DNA from: Charina bottae
Taxonomy: Eukaryota; Chordata; Lepidosauria; Squamata; Charinaidae
DNA length: 64,000 nt
Direction of reading: 5' to 3'
Assembly (NCBI GenBank): GCA_023362775.1
Contig: JALMGJ010000002.1
Location: 35,427,914-35,491,913, forward strand
Every line of letters starts with the position of its first letter. Position 1 is the stretch's first letter. The translations under genes were made by a program, and so were the position numbers. This document shows, piece after piece, positions 24,001-31,497 of this stretch. The notes beneath the pieces are model-generated. The model saw only the letters and a program-made list of their open reading frames with translations. It was not told where the DNA came from and did not search any database.

Positions 24001-27000
24001 TCGTGTCCAACTCTAGGGGGCGGTGCTCAGCTCCGTTTCTTAGCCGAAGAGCCAGCGCTGTCCGAAAACGCTTGCATGGTCATGTGGCCAGCATGACACG
24101 TGGGGAACGCTGTTACCATCCCACCAAAGTGGTACCTATTCATCTACTTGCATTTGCATGCTTTCAAATTGCTAGGTTGGCAAGAGCTGGGGGGAGTGCC
24201 GGAGCTCACTCCGTCACGCCGGGCTAGGGTCTCGAACCGGCAAACCTGCGCCCTTCCGCTCAACAAGCCTGGCATCTTAACCACTGAGCCATCATGCCCC
24301 CTATCTATTTTACATTATACCAACATTATTCCTCTCCGTACCTTTCGATTGTTACAAACTGCTCTTCCTTCCACCTCATCCATGCACCAGTTCATACACT
24401 GCCCACCTTTCCCACGTAATGACTCATATGTCTTTCCCTTTCCTAATTAATTACTTGCATTTGTTCCCAAACTGTCTATTAATTCATCCACTAATTCAGG
24501 ATCCTCTCCTTTGTAATGTTGAGAGCATGTTATGGACGCTCTCACAAAATGGCAAGACCATTTATTAGAAGATAAACTAGTGGGGTGGATGTGGATTCTT
24601 GCTGCCCCCACCCCTTTCCAAGATGCCTTCTATCCCCTGAGTTTATTTTTTTCCCCTTTTGGAGCGTACTTCCAAAAACAAGAAGTCAACTTTGCAGCCG
24701 CTTGTCTTGTCTAAAAATGGCTCCGGCATCTGTTGGCTCACAGATCTGATTGAAAATATAGATTACGCTTAAGGACTGTACTTTCCTTTGCATCATGCTT
24801 GCTTCTAAATTATTTTTAAATTAAACGACTCTCCCCCAAATAAAACCAGTAAGGCAGGAAGAGGGGTGCCTGGGAGGGGGGAAATGTAAAGAAGAAGAAA
24901 GGTAATGGCAACCACATGATTAAAGGCCTGCCCCCCCCCCCTTTAATGTGCATCAACACATGTAAAAAAGGGACAGGGTTTTGATTGTATAGTCTTGGCT
25001 CCCATCTTGTCTTTTTTAACCCTCCCCAGCACAGACACTCCAGGTTAGGAAACTTAGTATGTTTCAAGGAAAGTGTTGCCAGGTACATTACTACAATGGC
25101 TCCCCCATTCTGAACAAGCCCTAATGGATTTATTATCCATTTTCCAAATTCAGTACTGCATCCTTTGATTTAACCTGGCTGCTTAATTATCCGGATCCTG
25201 CCAGTTCCATTTTATTTATTTATTAGTTCTTCCATTCACTGCCTATCGAGACCCACCCTAATTTATTTTTCTTGCTTCTCCCTCCCCCTAGGAGAACTTT
25301 TCCCCCCTTCCCCATGCTAGACAAGTTCCTTCTCTCTCTCTTTCTCTCAGCTATGTTGACACAGCCTTTGGAGATCATTGGGAGATACAAGCAGGAGACT
25401 CTCAGAGGCTGAGATGATCAACTTCCTTGACTTACTAGATTGGACAAAGAGGTCCCATTCAGGCCTCCAAAGACATCAAGAAGTAGGGTTACCAGATAGC
25501 TGAACAGGCAAAGGAGGACACTGACAATTGGAAAGGAGGACCAAGGGAAGGGGGGAGAGGACACACTGATTGTTTAACTTTCTTGACATCCATGACAAAA
25601 ATTGCAGTGAAAAATTGCAACAACAAAAAAAGTACAGTACTTAGCTCCACATATATATGAAACTACTTTTTCCAGCATCAGAAAGACTGGTTTTCCAATC
25701 GCAGGAATGTGCTAGAGCAGGTTAGGAGCAAAATCCTTCAACTGATTAAAGTCTTGTCAATTTCAGGCAGCACCACAAGCCAGCCAAAGGGTACAAATCA
25801 ACTAATTAAGGTCACAGAGCTGAGCTTGTTAACTTGCAATTAGCACTTATGAGGGACACACTACACAATGGAGAAAAGCTGCTCAGGAAGATATACTCAA
25901 AAAGACAATATTTGATTTTAAGCCTATGCCTGCTGGATGGAGGACATGAGGACAAAAAGGAGGACATGTCCTCCTTGTTCAGAATGTCTGGTAACCCTAT
26001 CAAGAAGCATCACTATGGACCAGTAGGTGGCAGCACAGAGCACTCTTAGACACAAGAGTGCCAACTATGATACCAACACAGCTGAAGGGGCCATTCCCAT
26101 TTCTCTGTTCAAACTGGACTAATATCTCCCTTTTGGTTTCTCTTTGCAGCTCAAGGTCTAGTGTGCAAAGTCTGCAAGTTCAAAGTTGGCAGTGTCTGTT
26201 TCAGTTCCGATGATCCCTGCCAACCAAAAGAAGGCCAGCAGTGTGAGACGACCAAAGTTTATACAGGTACCGCTTGAGAAAGAGATGTTTTGAGCATTGG
26301 GACCCATCAAGAAACTTCAAGACCTAAATATAATCACCCATCTTCCATCATGGGCTTCTTGGGGACAATCCTTTCATCCCTTGGGCCACTTTGAACTTCT
26401 TTGGAGGAGTCAAAGGCCTTAGTGGATAGGATGATGTTGCAAATTAAGTGGCTACATCACACACACAGGGACAGGGGTAAGAAGGTTACGTGTTTATGAT
26501 GAAGCCTATTGTTGGGCCCACACTACTATTATCAAGCATTCCAGCCTAAAATTTATTTATTTATTATTTCCAACTTATATCACCGCCCATCTCCCCCCAC
26601 AAGGGGACTCTGGCAGTAAGCTTCACTGACCACATGGACGCTGCACTGACAACAATGCCCGCAGTTGTCTTCCTGGTTGGAGAAGGATCTGGAGAAGACT
26701 TGAGGCTGCTGGAGGTTTTGAAGCCCATTCAGCAGTCTGTTAGAACTACTGAAATGGAGCAGAGCTGCAAAGTTCATGTACAGAAAAAGAATATTGTTTA
26801 AAAACAGAGCCCATGAGCATATTAGAGAGATCCAGGTTAATCTTACACCCTTAGCCCACTCAAGCATAAAGAAACACGTGCTTAGACATGGCAGGTATGA
26901 AAAGTAAGTACAAAAGAGTCCTTACGTTTATTCATTGCAGGTACAGCATTTTGGTAGATAAATTATGTTTCTTCTTCGTTTCCCTAAACTTAATACCTCT

Positions 27001-28489
27001 TGCCCTGCTTGCTGCAAGAGATGCGTGTAGAAAGGGGGGGAAATCTCCTAGGCCCATCCATGGCCTAGGATGGGGCAGCACACAGCCATGTGCTTGCTCC
27101 CGGTCCAAGGAGGAGAGAGAAGAGAATGAGGCCTAGCACGTGGCCTCTCTCCATGGAGAGGAGCAGCCATGTGTTGCTTCCTCCTGGATGGAAGAATCAG
27201 AGAGAGAGAGGAGAAAGAGAGGAAGTGGGAGTGGCCACAGCCAGCTTCCTCAAAAGCATGGAGAGCTTGCATCCTAGAGCAGCCATCCATATGCTGATGA
27301 GGCATGCTGGATTTGCCAGAATATCCAACAGGTTTCCCATCTCTTCATCAGAAATACAGTATGAAAAATGGTCAAAGGCTATTCTAGTGCAGAATTCCAT
27401 GGCTTATGCTTTGGGCAATGTTGGAGGAAGGGTATCAATAATAAATTGGAAAGACAATCTGGGTTTGAAGGACATGAACTGGGACAGTTGGAAGTAAGGC
27501 TGGAAGTTAACCTAAATGCAGATATTTTAGCCACTTACAGAATTTAGCTTGGAGACAGAATCACTCACATCTCTAGTTGTATATGTAAAACAAGACTATA
27601 TTTCATTCCATTTTGTTCCATTTAATTTCATTTCATTTCTAGAAACAGCATTCAAAACTCTTTGGGTTCAATAGAGATTGAACTGAGCTACAAATATTCT
27701 CTTCAATAGAGATTCTCCTTAAGGACCTTCTTGTGTGCTAGCACTGTGATTTAGGGTCACAGTAACCCATAAGCTATTTGTTGCCCATCCCTGATTTAGA
27801 GGAACATTTGAACATGGTTTAAATTTCTCAGTAGTCCAGCTCCTCATTCTACTACATGGGTAGACCAGACTAAAGTATGGAGTGGAAATAAAGTACATGT
27901 AAGTACTACATGTAAGTAAAGTGAAGGAGGCTCAGTTCTTGATGACTGCATGGAAAGAACCATGCAATTAACTTGGCAACAATATGAAAGTGATTTGTCA
28001 TTACCTTCTCTGGGGATGCTTTTCACCTTCCTGGTCTTGCCTACAGCCCTGGGATTCCTGGATGGTGTAGCATCTACAGTAAATTCTAGCCAGACCCAAT
28101 GCTGCTTAGCCTCCAAATCCAGACTAAGATCAAGCAGGAGGTGCCCTCTGGTAAAACTACACATAAGTAAAGCAGATCTCAAAACCTTCACTTTTCAAAA
28201 TGCTACTTCTCCCATAAGTTCCCCAAGATGGAGCAGAAGTTCTAGCCATTAACATGTATTTTTCTTGCTTCCTCTCCCACCAGGCAGTCTAATGCTCTTC
28301 ACAAAACATGGTTGCAGCAAAATGATCGAACTCTGCAACAAGACCGAACAGAGGGATAATGTTTTTGACATGAATTACAACCGCACTTGTTGTAATTTTG
28401 ATTTATGCAATGGGGGAATGGTCAGCCAGCCCAGCTTCATTCTCTTTGCTGGCCTCAGCTTGGCACTGGGTTGGTGGGTTACACATTAA
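5589..28489 (+). CDS. Ly6/uPAR (three-finger) protein A, GPI-anchored type; 3 exons
   Basis: Exons 5589-5640, 26150-26266 and 28284-28489 join in frame (52+117+206 nt) to 124 codons plus stop. Both introns are phase 1 with GT-AG ends, as is standard for Ly6 genes. Residues 1-17 form a signal peptide. Ten cysteines (23, 26, 34, 41, 49, 67, 74, 92, 93, 98) follow the Ly6 pattern and end in CCNFDLCN. Sequons lie at N75 (NKT) and N89 (NRT). Residues 107-122 are hydrophobic after a small-residue stretch (NGG), which fits a GPI signal, so the mature protein should sit on the outer cell surface. It resembles the PATE/Ly6 group. Three-finger venom toxins share this fold, but the GPI tail argues for a non-venom protein. 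Intron 1 is 20.5 kb and mostly transposons. Ligand unknown. Confidence 0.85.
5641..6459. other. Intron 1 of gene A, first part
   Basis: Intronic. A short stretch at about 5735-5825 contains inverted phrases (ccagctgttctggaccacaa ... ttgtagtccaaaacagctgg), consistent with a small MITE. Nothing else is recognised. Confidence 0.45.
6465..6712 (-). mobile_element. MIR-like CORE-SINE
   Basis: On the minus strand: a tRNA-like 5' part (tggttaagcctagaaaccaggagac), the CORE phrase (ggtgaccttgggacag), cctcacagggttgttgttg and a tail ending gccttgagttatttataaaa. It is the same family as copies at 15711, 22015 and 59375. Confidence 0.75.
6951..7001. repeat. (AATG)n microsatellite
   Basis: About 12 near-perfect tetranucleotide units. 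Confidence 0.95.
7260..7365 (-). mobile_element. L2-type LINE 3' terminus
   Basis: (TTTA)n tail followed by ccacccatctcactcg...gactctgggcagt, the reverse complement of the family's 3' UTR hallmark. Only the last ~100 bp remain. Confidence 0.65.
7467..7510. repeat. (ATT)n microsatellite
   Basis: About 14 perfect trinucleotide units. Further short arrays follow: (ATC)n at 7684-7714 and (GGAT)n at 8130-8156. Confidence 0.95.
8212..8258. repeat. (AAT)n microsatellite
   Basis: About 15 perfect trinucleotide units followed by AT-rich sequence. Confidence 0.95.
8400..9715 (+). mobile_element. CR1/L2-superfamily LINE (snake CR1-L3-like), 5' truncated
   Basis: Contains an RT fragment (8453-9436), a 3' UTR with internal duplications (gaatgtatattttatag repeated) and the 3' end gggatgacaataaagttatt that leads directly into (ATTCT)n. 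An (AATAG/ATTCT) tail has been described for snake CR1/L3 LINEs; assignment to that family rests on memory and the tail, not on alignment. Confidence 0.75.
8453..9436 (+). pseudogene. LINE reverse transcriptase, C-terminal two thirds
   Basis: The open frame starts inside the RT because the copy is 5' truncated; the displayed start codon is not the natural one. Motifs are GSPQGCVLSPLLFTL (RT motif B region), KYADDTTVVG (catalytic YADD), FLGVQLTNSLSWS, RAQQRLHFLRRMKK and the C-terminal PSGKRFRCIRGRTARLGNSF typical of this LINE group in fish, amphibians and squamates. About 320 codons remain open, so the insertion is not very old. Without its endonuclease half it cannot be autonomous. Confidence 0.8.
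9716..9780 (+). repeat. (ATTCT)n microsatellite at LINE 3' end
   Basis: Twelve to thirteen perfect pentanucleotide units lying directly at the 3' end of the LINE, consistent with microsatellite growth from the LINE tail. Confidence 0.95.
9781..10585 (+). mobile_element. L2-type LINE 3' end (right arm of an inverted pair)
   Basis: Translation shows [61 protein letters not shown] and [16 protein letters not shown]. The 3' UTR hallmark (gaaccgcccagggtccctcc ... gatgggcgggatataaatatg) and (AAAT)n tail follow. Its 5' edge (aaagaactggcggctgtgat) is identical to the edge of the minus-strand copy at 11740, so the two form an inverted pair. Confidence 0.85.
10586..10619. repeat. (ATG)n microsatellite
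   Basis: Ten or more perfect trinucleotide units just after an L2 (AAAT)n tail. Confidence 0.95.
10960..11750 (-). mobile_element. L2-type LINE 3' end (left arm of an inverted pair)
   Basis: On the minus strand, 11714-11148 encodes the same ~190 residues as 9807-10304: EALRTATHALVISHIDYCNAL through LWNILPLEVRQAPTLLTFRK. The 3' UTR hallmark ends near 10980. Its outer edge keeps two ATTCT units (11741-11751), the same junction as the plus-strand copy. Confidence 0.85.
11751..13320 (-). mobile_element. L2-type LINE 5' region and endonuclease N-terminus
   Basis: Minus-strand frame 12434-11739 shows LLLNARSVNNKGPLICDLI, ACITETWLGPGGG and [15 protein letters not shown], which are the first motifs of an APE-type LINE endonuclease (N of NARS, E of ITETW). 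The stretch 12435-13320 upstream on the same strand is GC-rich and repeat-like, consistent with the 5' UTR/ORF1 region. The rest of the endonuclease and the RT are missing at the junction with the 10960-11750 segment. Confidence 0.7.
13321..13914. other. No gene recognised
   Basis: A phrase at about 13400-13490 (ggactacagttcctgtaact ... gaattggactccagcag) looks like a decayed MITE end of a type common in reptiles. The rest is unassigned intron sequence. Confidence 0.4.
13915..14326. mobile_element. hAT-type MITE, copy 1
   Basis: Terminal inverted repeats CAGAGCTTTCCAAACTGTGTG and GTTTGGAAAGCTCTG (spaced by variable interior) are flanked by an 8-bp target duplication with one mismatch (ccttaaga / ccttaagg). 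The interior holds about four copies of a ~61-bp unit (core GATTCCGCGCAGGTCCTAGT) from 14000 to 14270. No transposase is encoded, so it is non-autonomous. Confidence 0.85.
14768..15054 (+). mobile_element. tRNA-derived SINE (Sauria-type)
   Basis: Begins tcgtgtggtgcagagtggta (tRNA-like, box A) with a box-B-like GAGTTCGATCC, then phrases familiar from squamate SINEs: gactcagccttccatccttc, gtaaaatgagtacccagctt, ggcaatggcaaa-type and gtgcttgcacagagg. The family name is from memory. Confidence 0.7.
15055..15127. repeat. (TTC)n microsatellite at SINE tail
   Basis: About 24 perfect units, polypyrimidine on the plus strand, directly after the SINE. Confidence 0.95.
15711..16445 (+). mobile_element. 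MIR-like CORE-SINE with six 102-bp internal tandem repeats
   Basis: The ends match an ordinary CORE-SINE (tagtggttaaggtgctcggc at the start; cctcacagggttgttgttg and gccttgagttatttataaaa at the end). Between them, the segment gaaaccaggagactgagagt...ggaggagccaatgg is repeated about six times with a 102-bp period (starts near 15733, 15834, 15938, 16038, 16141, 16243). Because 102 is divisible by three the array stays open on both strands, but this is a by-product of the period and not a gene. Confidence 0.9.
16702..17768. repeat. 1-kb polypyrimidine/polypurine tract
   Basis: Almost pure C/T on the plus strand, built from (CCCTT)n, (CCTT)n and (CCCT)n blocks with a higher-order unit marked by cttcttttctgcctcctttt, which recurs roughly every 80-130 bp. 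Long ORFs rich in K, R, E and G on the minus strand come only from the base composition. Confidence 0.95.
17769..18439. other. No gene recognised
   Basis: Intron sequence with only short ORFs. At 18440-18545 a short minus-strand L2 3' remnant (ttgatttattaaatttatat...gccatatcacatgctctgggc) follows. Confidence 0.4.
18756..20204 (+). pseudogene. PLE reverse transcriptase
   Basis: The longest open part is about 480 codons. Recognisable stretches are the N-terminal coiled region, PADKGRITVIMDR, YRYPKIHKP, SFDVTALFTSI (RT motif A), KGTPMGSPLSG (motif B) and WYVDDTF (catalytic motif C, near 19990). The relation of PLE RTs to telomerase is known from the family. The frame extends upstream to about 18560 with stops, and ends at a stop at 20202-20204 where a frameshift separates it from the endonuclease. 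Confidence 0.88.
20205..20878 (+). pseudogene. PLE GIY-YIG endonuclease domain
   Basis: After the shift at about 20204 the C-terminal part is read in other frames. The run 20405-20671 ends with YSCKKQCKDC, SHYVVQTGRR and RIHEHQLAVR, a degenerate GIY-YIG nuclease core (the Y-V-x-Q-T-G-R and R-I-x-E-H residues remain). A stop at 20669-20671 is followed by coding-like sequence to 20878 (WETVSILKQDKSKNAKEFL, EAWHSD). In the family this nuclease cuts the target for insertion. Confidence 0.82.
21250..21840 (-). mobile_element. L2-type LINE 3' end, split by a hAT MITE
   Basis: Minus-strand translation shows EFHRMGPTRRAFFAVAPDLW and IIPPEVRLAPTLLTFRKSLK. The match resumes weakly beyond the MITE at 21752 (cataacatgcccatcctgcc corresponds to the next upstream part of the LINE). 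Confidence 0.75.
21518..21751. mobile_element. hAT-type MITE, copy 2
   Basis: Ends CAGAGCGTTCGAAACTTTTC and CAGTTTGGAAAGCTCTG (inverted, decayed at the left), with an 8-bp duplication ctttagcc / cttgagcc (one mismatch) inside the L2 fragment. The interior carries repeats of cgacacactcttacagca. Confidence 0.82.
22015..22226 (-). mobile_element. MIR-like CORE-SINE
   Basis: Same family and orientation as 6465-6712: (TTTA)n, aataactcaaggcggcgaac, caaccctgtgaggtgagttg, ccaaggtcacccagccggct and gactagaactctcagtctc. The tRNA-like head is replaced by a short (cacagtt) repeat. Confidence 0.75.
22227..23226. other. No gene recognised
   Basis: Unassigned intron sequence, with a short L2 3' remnant near 22655-22715 (gagctgcccagagttgtgtc ... 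aaataaataaataaatc). Confidence 0.4.
23238..23579 (+). mobile_element. tRNA-derived SINE with an 11-bp TSD
   Basis: The tRNA-like head has a box A (gtggctcagcgggtaagac) and a box B (GGTTCGAATCC), then a long body (catgcaaatgcaagtagatt, cggccacatgaccgtggaag) and a tail (aacctttacctttacc). The 11-bp phrase aggttgagcaa occurs at 23227-23237 and 23580-23590, a clean target duplication. Confidence 0.88.
23655..24303 (-). mobile_element. Tandem dimer of the same tRNA-derived SINE
   Basis: Two minus-strand copies (about 23655-23976 and 23979-24303) stand head to tail with only a few bases between. A single 14-bp duplication (tctattttacatta, 23641-23654 and 24304-24317) flanks the pair, not each copy. 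Confidence 0.88.
24318..25475. other. No gene recognised
   Basis: Intron sequence without recognisable exon, RNA gene or repeat end. Confidence 0.4.
25484..25999. mobile_element. hAT-type MITE with perfect 8-bp TSD
   Basis: Inverted ends TAGGGTTACCAGA and TCTGGTAACCCTA are flanked by identical 8-bp copies of tcaagaag (25476-25483 and 26000-26007). The interior repeats aggaggac-type phrases and encodes no transposase. It lies only ~150 bp before exon 2 of gene A. Confidence 0.88.
26150..26266 (+). CDS. Ly6 gene A exon 2
   Basis: Acceptor tctctttgcag at 26139-26149 and donor G|GTACCG at 26266/26267. Encodes the first five cysteines (CKVC...C...C...C) of the three-finger domain in 39 codons, phase 1 on both sides. 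Confidence 0.9.
26555..26615 (-). mobile_element. L2-type LINE 3' terminus
   Basis: (TTTA)n then tatcaccgcccatctccccc and aaggggactctgg, the family's 3' hallmark on the minus strand. Only ~60 bp remain. Confidence 0.6.
26616..28283. other. Intron 2 of gene A
   Basis: No exon or clear repeat recognised apart from the L2 tail just upstream. A pyrimidine tract and CAG close the intron at 28283. Confidence 0.45.
28284..28489 (+). CDS. Ly6 gene A exon 3 (C-terminal domain and GPI signal)
   Basis: Acceptor ttcctctcccaccag ends at 28283. Encodes five cysteines ending in CCNFDLCN, two sequons and a hydrophobic tail; TAA at 28487-28489. An (AGC)n run (28507-28530) lies in the 3' UTR. Confidence 0.9.
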
Positions 28490-28530
28490 CTTATAAATTT
28501 AAACAACAGCAGCAGCAGCAGCAGCAGCAG

Positions 28531-29230
28531 AAGACTGGTGGCTAGGCTCTTCTCATCCTGAAGCAACCCTAGAACTATGACTCTATTTTCGCTTGGTCTC
28601 TTATCCTCCTAAGGACTCAAGATCCCAGTCTCTCATACACTCAGTTTACACATCATGCCTAAGGAGATGAATTTAAAAAACCCAGCAACTGCATTCTCTC
28701 ACCATCTTAATGTTGATTCTACCATCATCAAGAATTTTGTATGGTTTATTCTCTTGTGTGAACCAAACAATTTAATCCATTAATGATTCAAGGTATAACG
28801 TAAAATTCAGTACCCAAGTTAAATGTGTTAAGCAAACCCAGGTATAGAACTGAATTTCCCTCCCTCCAGTAATGTTCTTTCAATCATGGACCTGGACCTG
28901 AAATTTAGCTCACGAGATCTGAATGGTGGGCCATTATACACTCAACACCCTTGTTTGTTTGTTTGTTTTGTTTTTTCATGTCTGTCTGAGAAGACCTGGC
29001 CAGTCCTTAGCAGACTACAATACCATGGGCTGTGTTTGTTGGGTGTTTGTTTATTTAATAAATACGTTTGGCTTGGTAAGCTGGAAGTACTGCCAACCTT
29101 GACTAGTGTCAATAGAAAGGATCGCTTTTCATGTGTACATGTTGTTTTAATCCAGCCAAGTTTTGAAAATCCAGCCCCTGCCTGAAGGTCATCCCCTCTA
29201 CTCAACTAGATGGTGAACGCTAACCCAAGA
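28531..29230. other. 3' UTR and flank of gene A
   Basis: Probably contains the 3' UTR of gene A. No canonical AATAAA can be chosen with confidence. No other gene is seen. Confidence 0.35.
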
Positions 29231-29413
29231 GTCTGTAGCTTGAATCATGTCAACTGGATTTCTATTTTCTCAGTGGAAACATTTCGCTCCTTATCCAAGG
29301 AGCTTCTTCAGTCTGAGCAAAGTTTGCTCAGACTGAAGAAGCTCCTTGGATAAGGAGCGAGACGTTTCCACTGAGAAAATAGAAATCCAGTTGACATGAT
29401 TCAAGCTACAGAC
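29231..29413. repeat. 183-bp near-perfect palindrome of a PLE-like terminal sequence
   Basis: The left arm (29231-29321) and right arm (29323-29413) are reverse complements with few mismatches and a one-base centre. The arm contains ctccttatccaaggagcttc and gaaacgtttc-type phrases, found once more, unpaired, at 39430-39556. Such phrases resemble PLE terminal repeats, which are known to occur as inverted pairs. Confidence 0.85.
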
Positions 29414-30309
29414 AATTCCACCTGGATGACTGAGAACCTTCATAGGCTAACCCAAGAGGTTAAAGGTTAAAGGTAAATAACCATGGAATTCTATGTACTC
29501 AGCAAGGAGTGCTCTATGTGCACTCAACACATGCACACGTGCAACAGAAATCATTATGACTCAGTTTTCACTTAATCCTCAAATCCTTTTCCACCTCCAA
29601 TGTCTCTCTTTCCCTCTGTGGTAAATTGTAGATTGTAAGTCCCTCAGAGCAGAGACCTGCCATCTTTATAAAATACAACGAAGATAACAACAAGGTAAAG
29701 GGATAGCTGATATACTGAATATACCTGAATATTTTTCAGGTATATTCTGAGCATGCAAGTTCTAAGAAGGATATAAAGAATGTAGAGAGATCTGGTCCAT
29801 TTGTAGAATCATCTCACTGCCCAAAATCGTCAGAGTGAGCTATGAGGGAAGGGATGATTAAGTTCCATGAGCCATTGTGATACCTCTGCGGAATATGTTT
29901 ATATAACATGTAGGTTGTAGTCCCGTGTGGGTTTATTAGGAGGGGGGGGGTGCATGTCTGTGCCTTCAAGTCAGTCTTGACTCCAACAACTGCCTGGACA
30001 AGTCACCAATGTTTTTAAAGTGGTTTAGAATTGCCTTCTTCTTCTTCTTCCTAGGGCTGAGAGAGAGTTATTTCAATCCTTAAATCTATCGTTCAATCTA
30101 TATAGAAACAAATTGCTCCAGGTTCTCATTTTAAAATATAAAATTTTCAACAATTGAGAACAAACACACATCTTGAATCCATCCCTTAACGTCAGGAAGA
30201 TAGTTTCTTTATATTTCCATGAGGTTATCCTCTTTGCTGAACCCCTAGCTCAATAAAGTCAAAGCTCTTCATAAAATGACAAAACGTTCTAATAACATTA
30301 AATGTTATT
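29414..30309. other. No gene recognised
   Basis: Intergenic sequence with a short poly-G run at 29942-29950 and no recognisable gene. Confidence 0.4.
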
Positions 30310-30840
30310 TTTTTCCCTCAGAATTGTATTAACAGATGCTGTAATTTGAAACCAAAATAGAACTATGGCTAGAGAAGACCAAAGCATGTAATAAAGAACC
30401 TTCACATCTCCTAAAACGTGAACATAAAAAAACTGATATCCAACCTTTTAAACACATCCCCGGGGGAGTCCAATAAACACCAAACAATATTTTCTGATGA
30501 ATGAACTTTGTTCTTAAATCATAAGAAGTGTATTTTACATTTCTTAAAACTTGGACCCATGGATTTTCCCAGATGGGATATTCCAATTCCTCATTCCACA
30601 TCTCATGCATATAACCCTAATCCTTCATTCTGTTTTTTAATTCCATATAAAATTGAATGGTTGGTTTCACTTCAAATGCAGCTTCTCTTAGGGGCCCTAA
30701 GATTCCCGCTACCTCTGAAACTGCTATGCCATCTGTAACATACCATCTTGTCCATACATGTTTCAGTTGTCTATCTTGCCAAGCAGCTGTTAGGGGTTGT
30801 CGTGAGCAAAATGCCCACTTTAAATTAGAAACCAAAGTGA
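30310..30840 (-). mobile_element. Possible LINE-1 ORF2 C-terminal remnant
   Basis: Minus-strand frames give CRRCEGSLLHALVFSS, which recalls the C-terminal CxxC...H motif of L1 ORF2, and IHQKILFGVYWTPPGMC upstream of it. The fragment is broken across frames and the call is weak. Confidence 0.4.
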
Positions 30841-31038
30841 CTGGAGATCAGTAGAAGAAGGTATATTTTTACTGGCATGCACAAAGCACAATGATCACTG
30901 GGCTGCTAATTAAAGAATGGCAGAACAGCCCTGCACAAAGCAAGATTCCTGGTTATGTACTTCTGGTGTATTACAATAAAGAAAATATTGTAGTAAATTG
31001 CTGCATGACTGTATGACTTTTACAGCCAAATTGTAGTA

Positions 31039-31497
31039 ATGATAACATCATGGGGTGACCCAGTGCCTCTAAATCCTGTGTTCCTACAAACAGTGTTGGA
31101 CAGAACACTTTCTTTTAAGCAACATTGCCTGAATACCAAGGCTAAAGTATGTGCTAGCAATAACATCATCCGACAACTGACAAACTATACATGGGGAGCC
31201 CAGCCAGCTACGTTACGAACAACAGCTATGGCCTTGAGTGTCTCTACTGCTGAATATGTGGCACCAGTATGGAACGCATCGGCACATGCGAAACAAGTAG
31301 ATATCGCTGTGGATGAGGCAATGCGCATAGTGATGGGATGCCTCAAACCGATGCCTATTAATAAACTATATTCACTTGTTGGCATTGCTCCATCTAATAT
31401 TAGAAGGGAAGCAGAAGCAGATGCCAAAAGAACTAAGCAAGAGACTGACTCTTGTCACCCTTTGAGCGGATATACTGTAAGAATTCTGGGATGGTAG
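31039..31497 (+). pseudogene. Non-LTR retrotransposon RT C-terminal fragment (I/Jockey-like)
   Basis: The 153-codon open stretch shows VLDRTLSFKQHCLNTKAKV, NNIIRQLTNYTWGAQPATLR, VSTAEYVAPVWNASAHAKQV and DEAMRIVMGCLKPMPINKLY, the region downstream of the RT palm in I/Jockey/Vingi-type LINEs. It is a different family from the L2 and Bov-B copies. It lacks the catalytic part and ends abruptly. Confidence 0.75.

Noticed and set aside
23238..24303. Possible functional tRNA genes from box A/B matches
   Set aside because: The tRNA-like heads lead into SINE bodies with target duplications and do not fold as full tRNAs.
27048..27497. Overlapping 85-135 codon ORFs in intron 2 of gene A
   Set aside because: No recognisable domain or splice-flanked exon, and they lie between well-supported exons 2 and 3.
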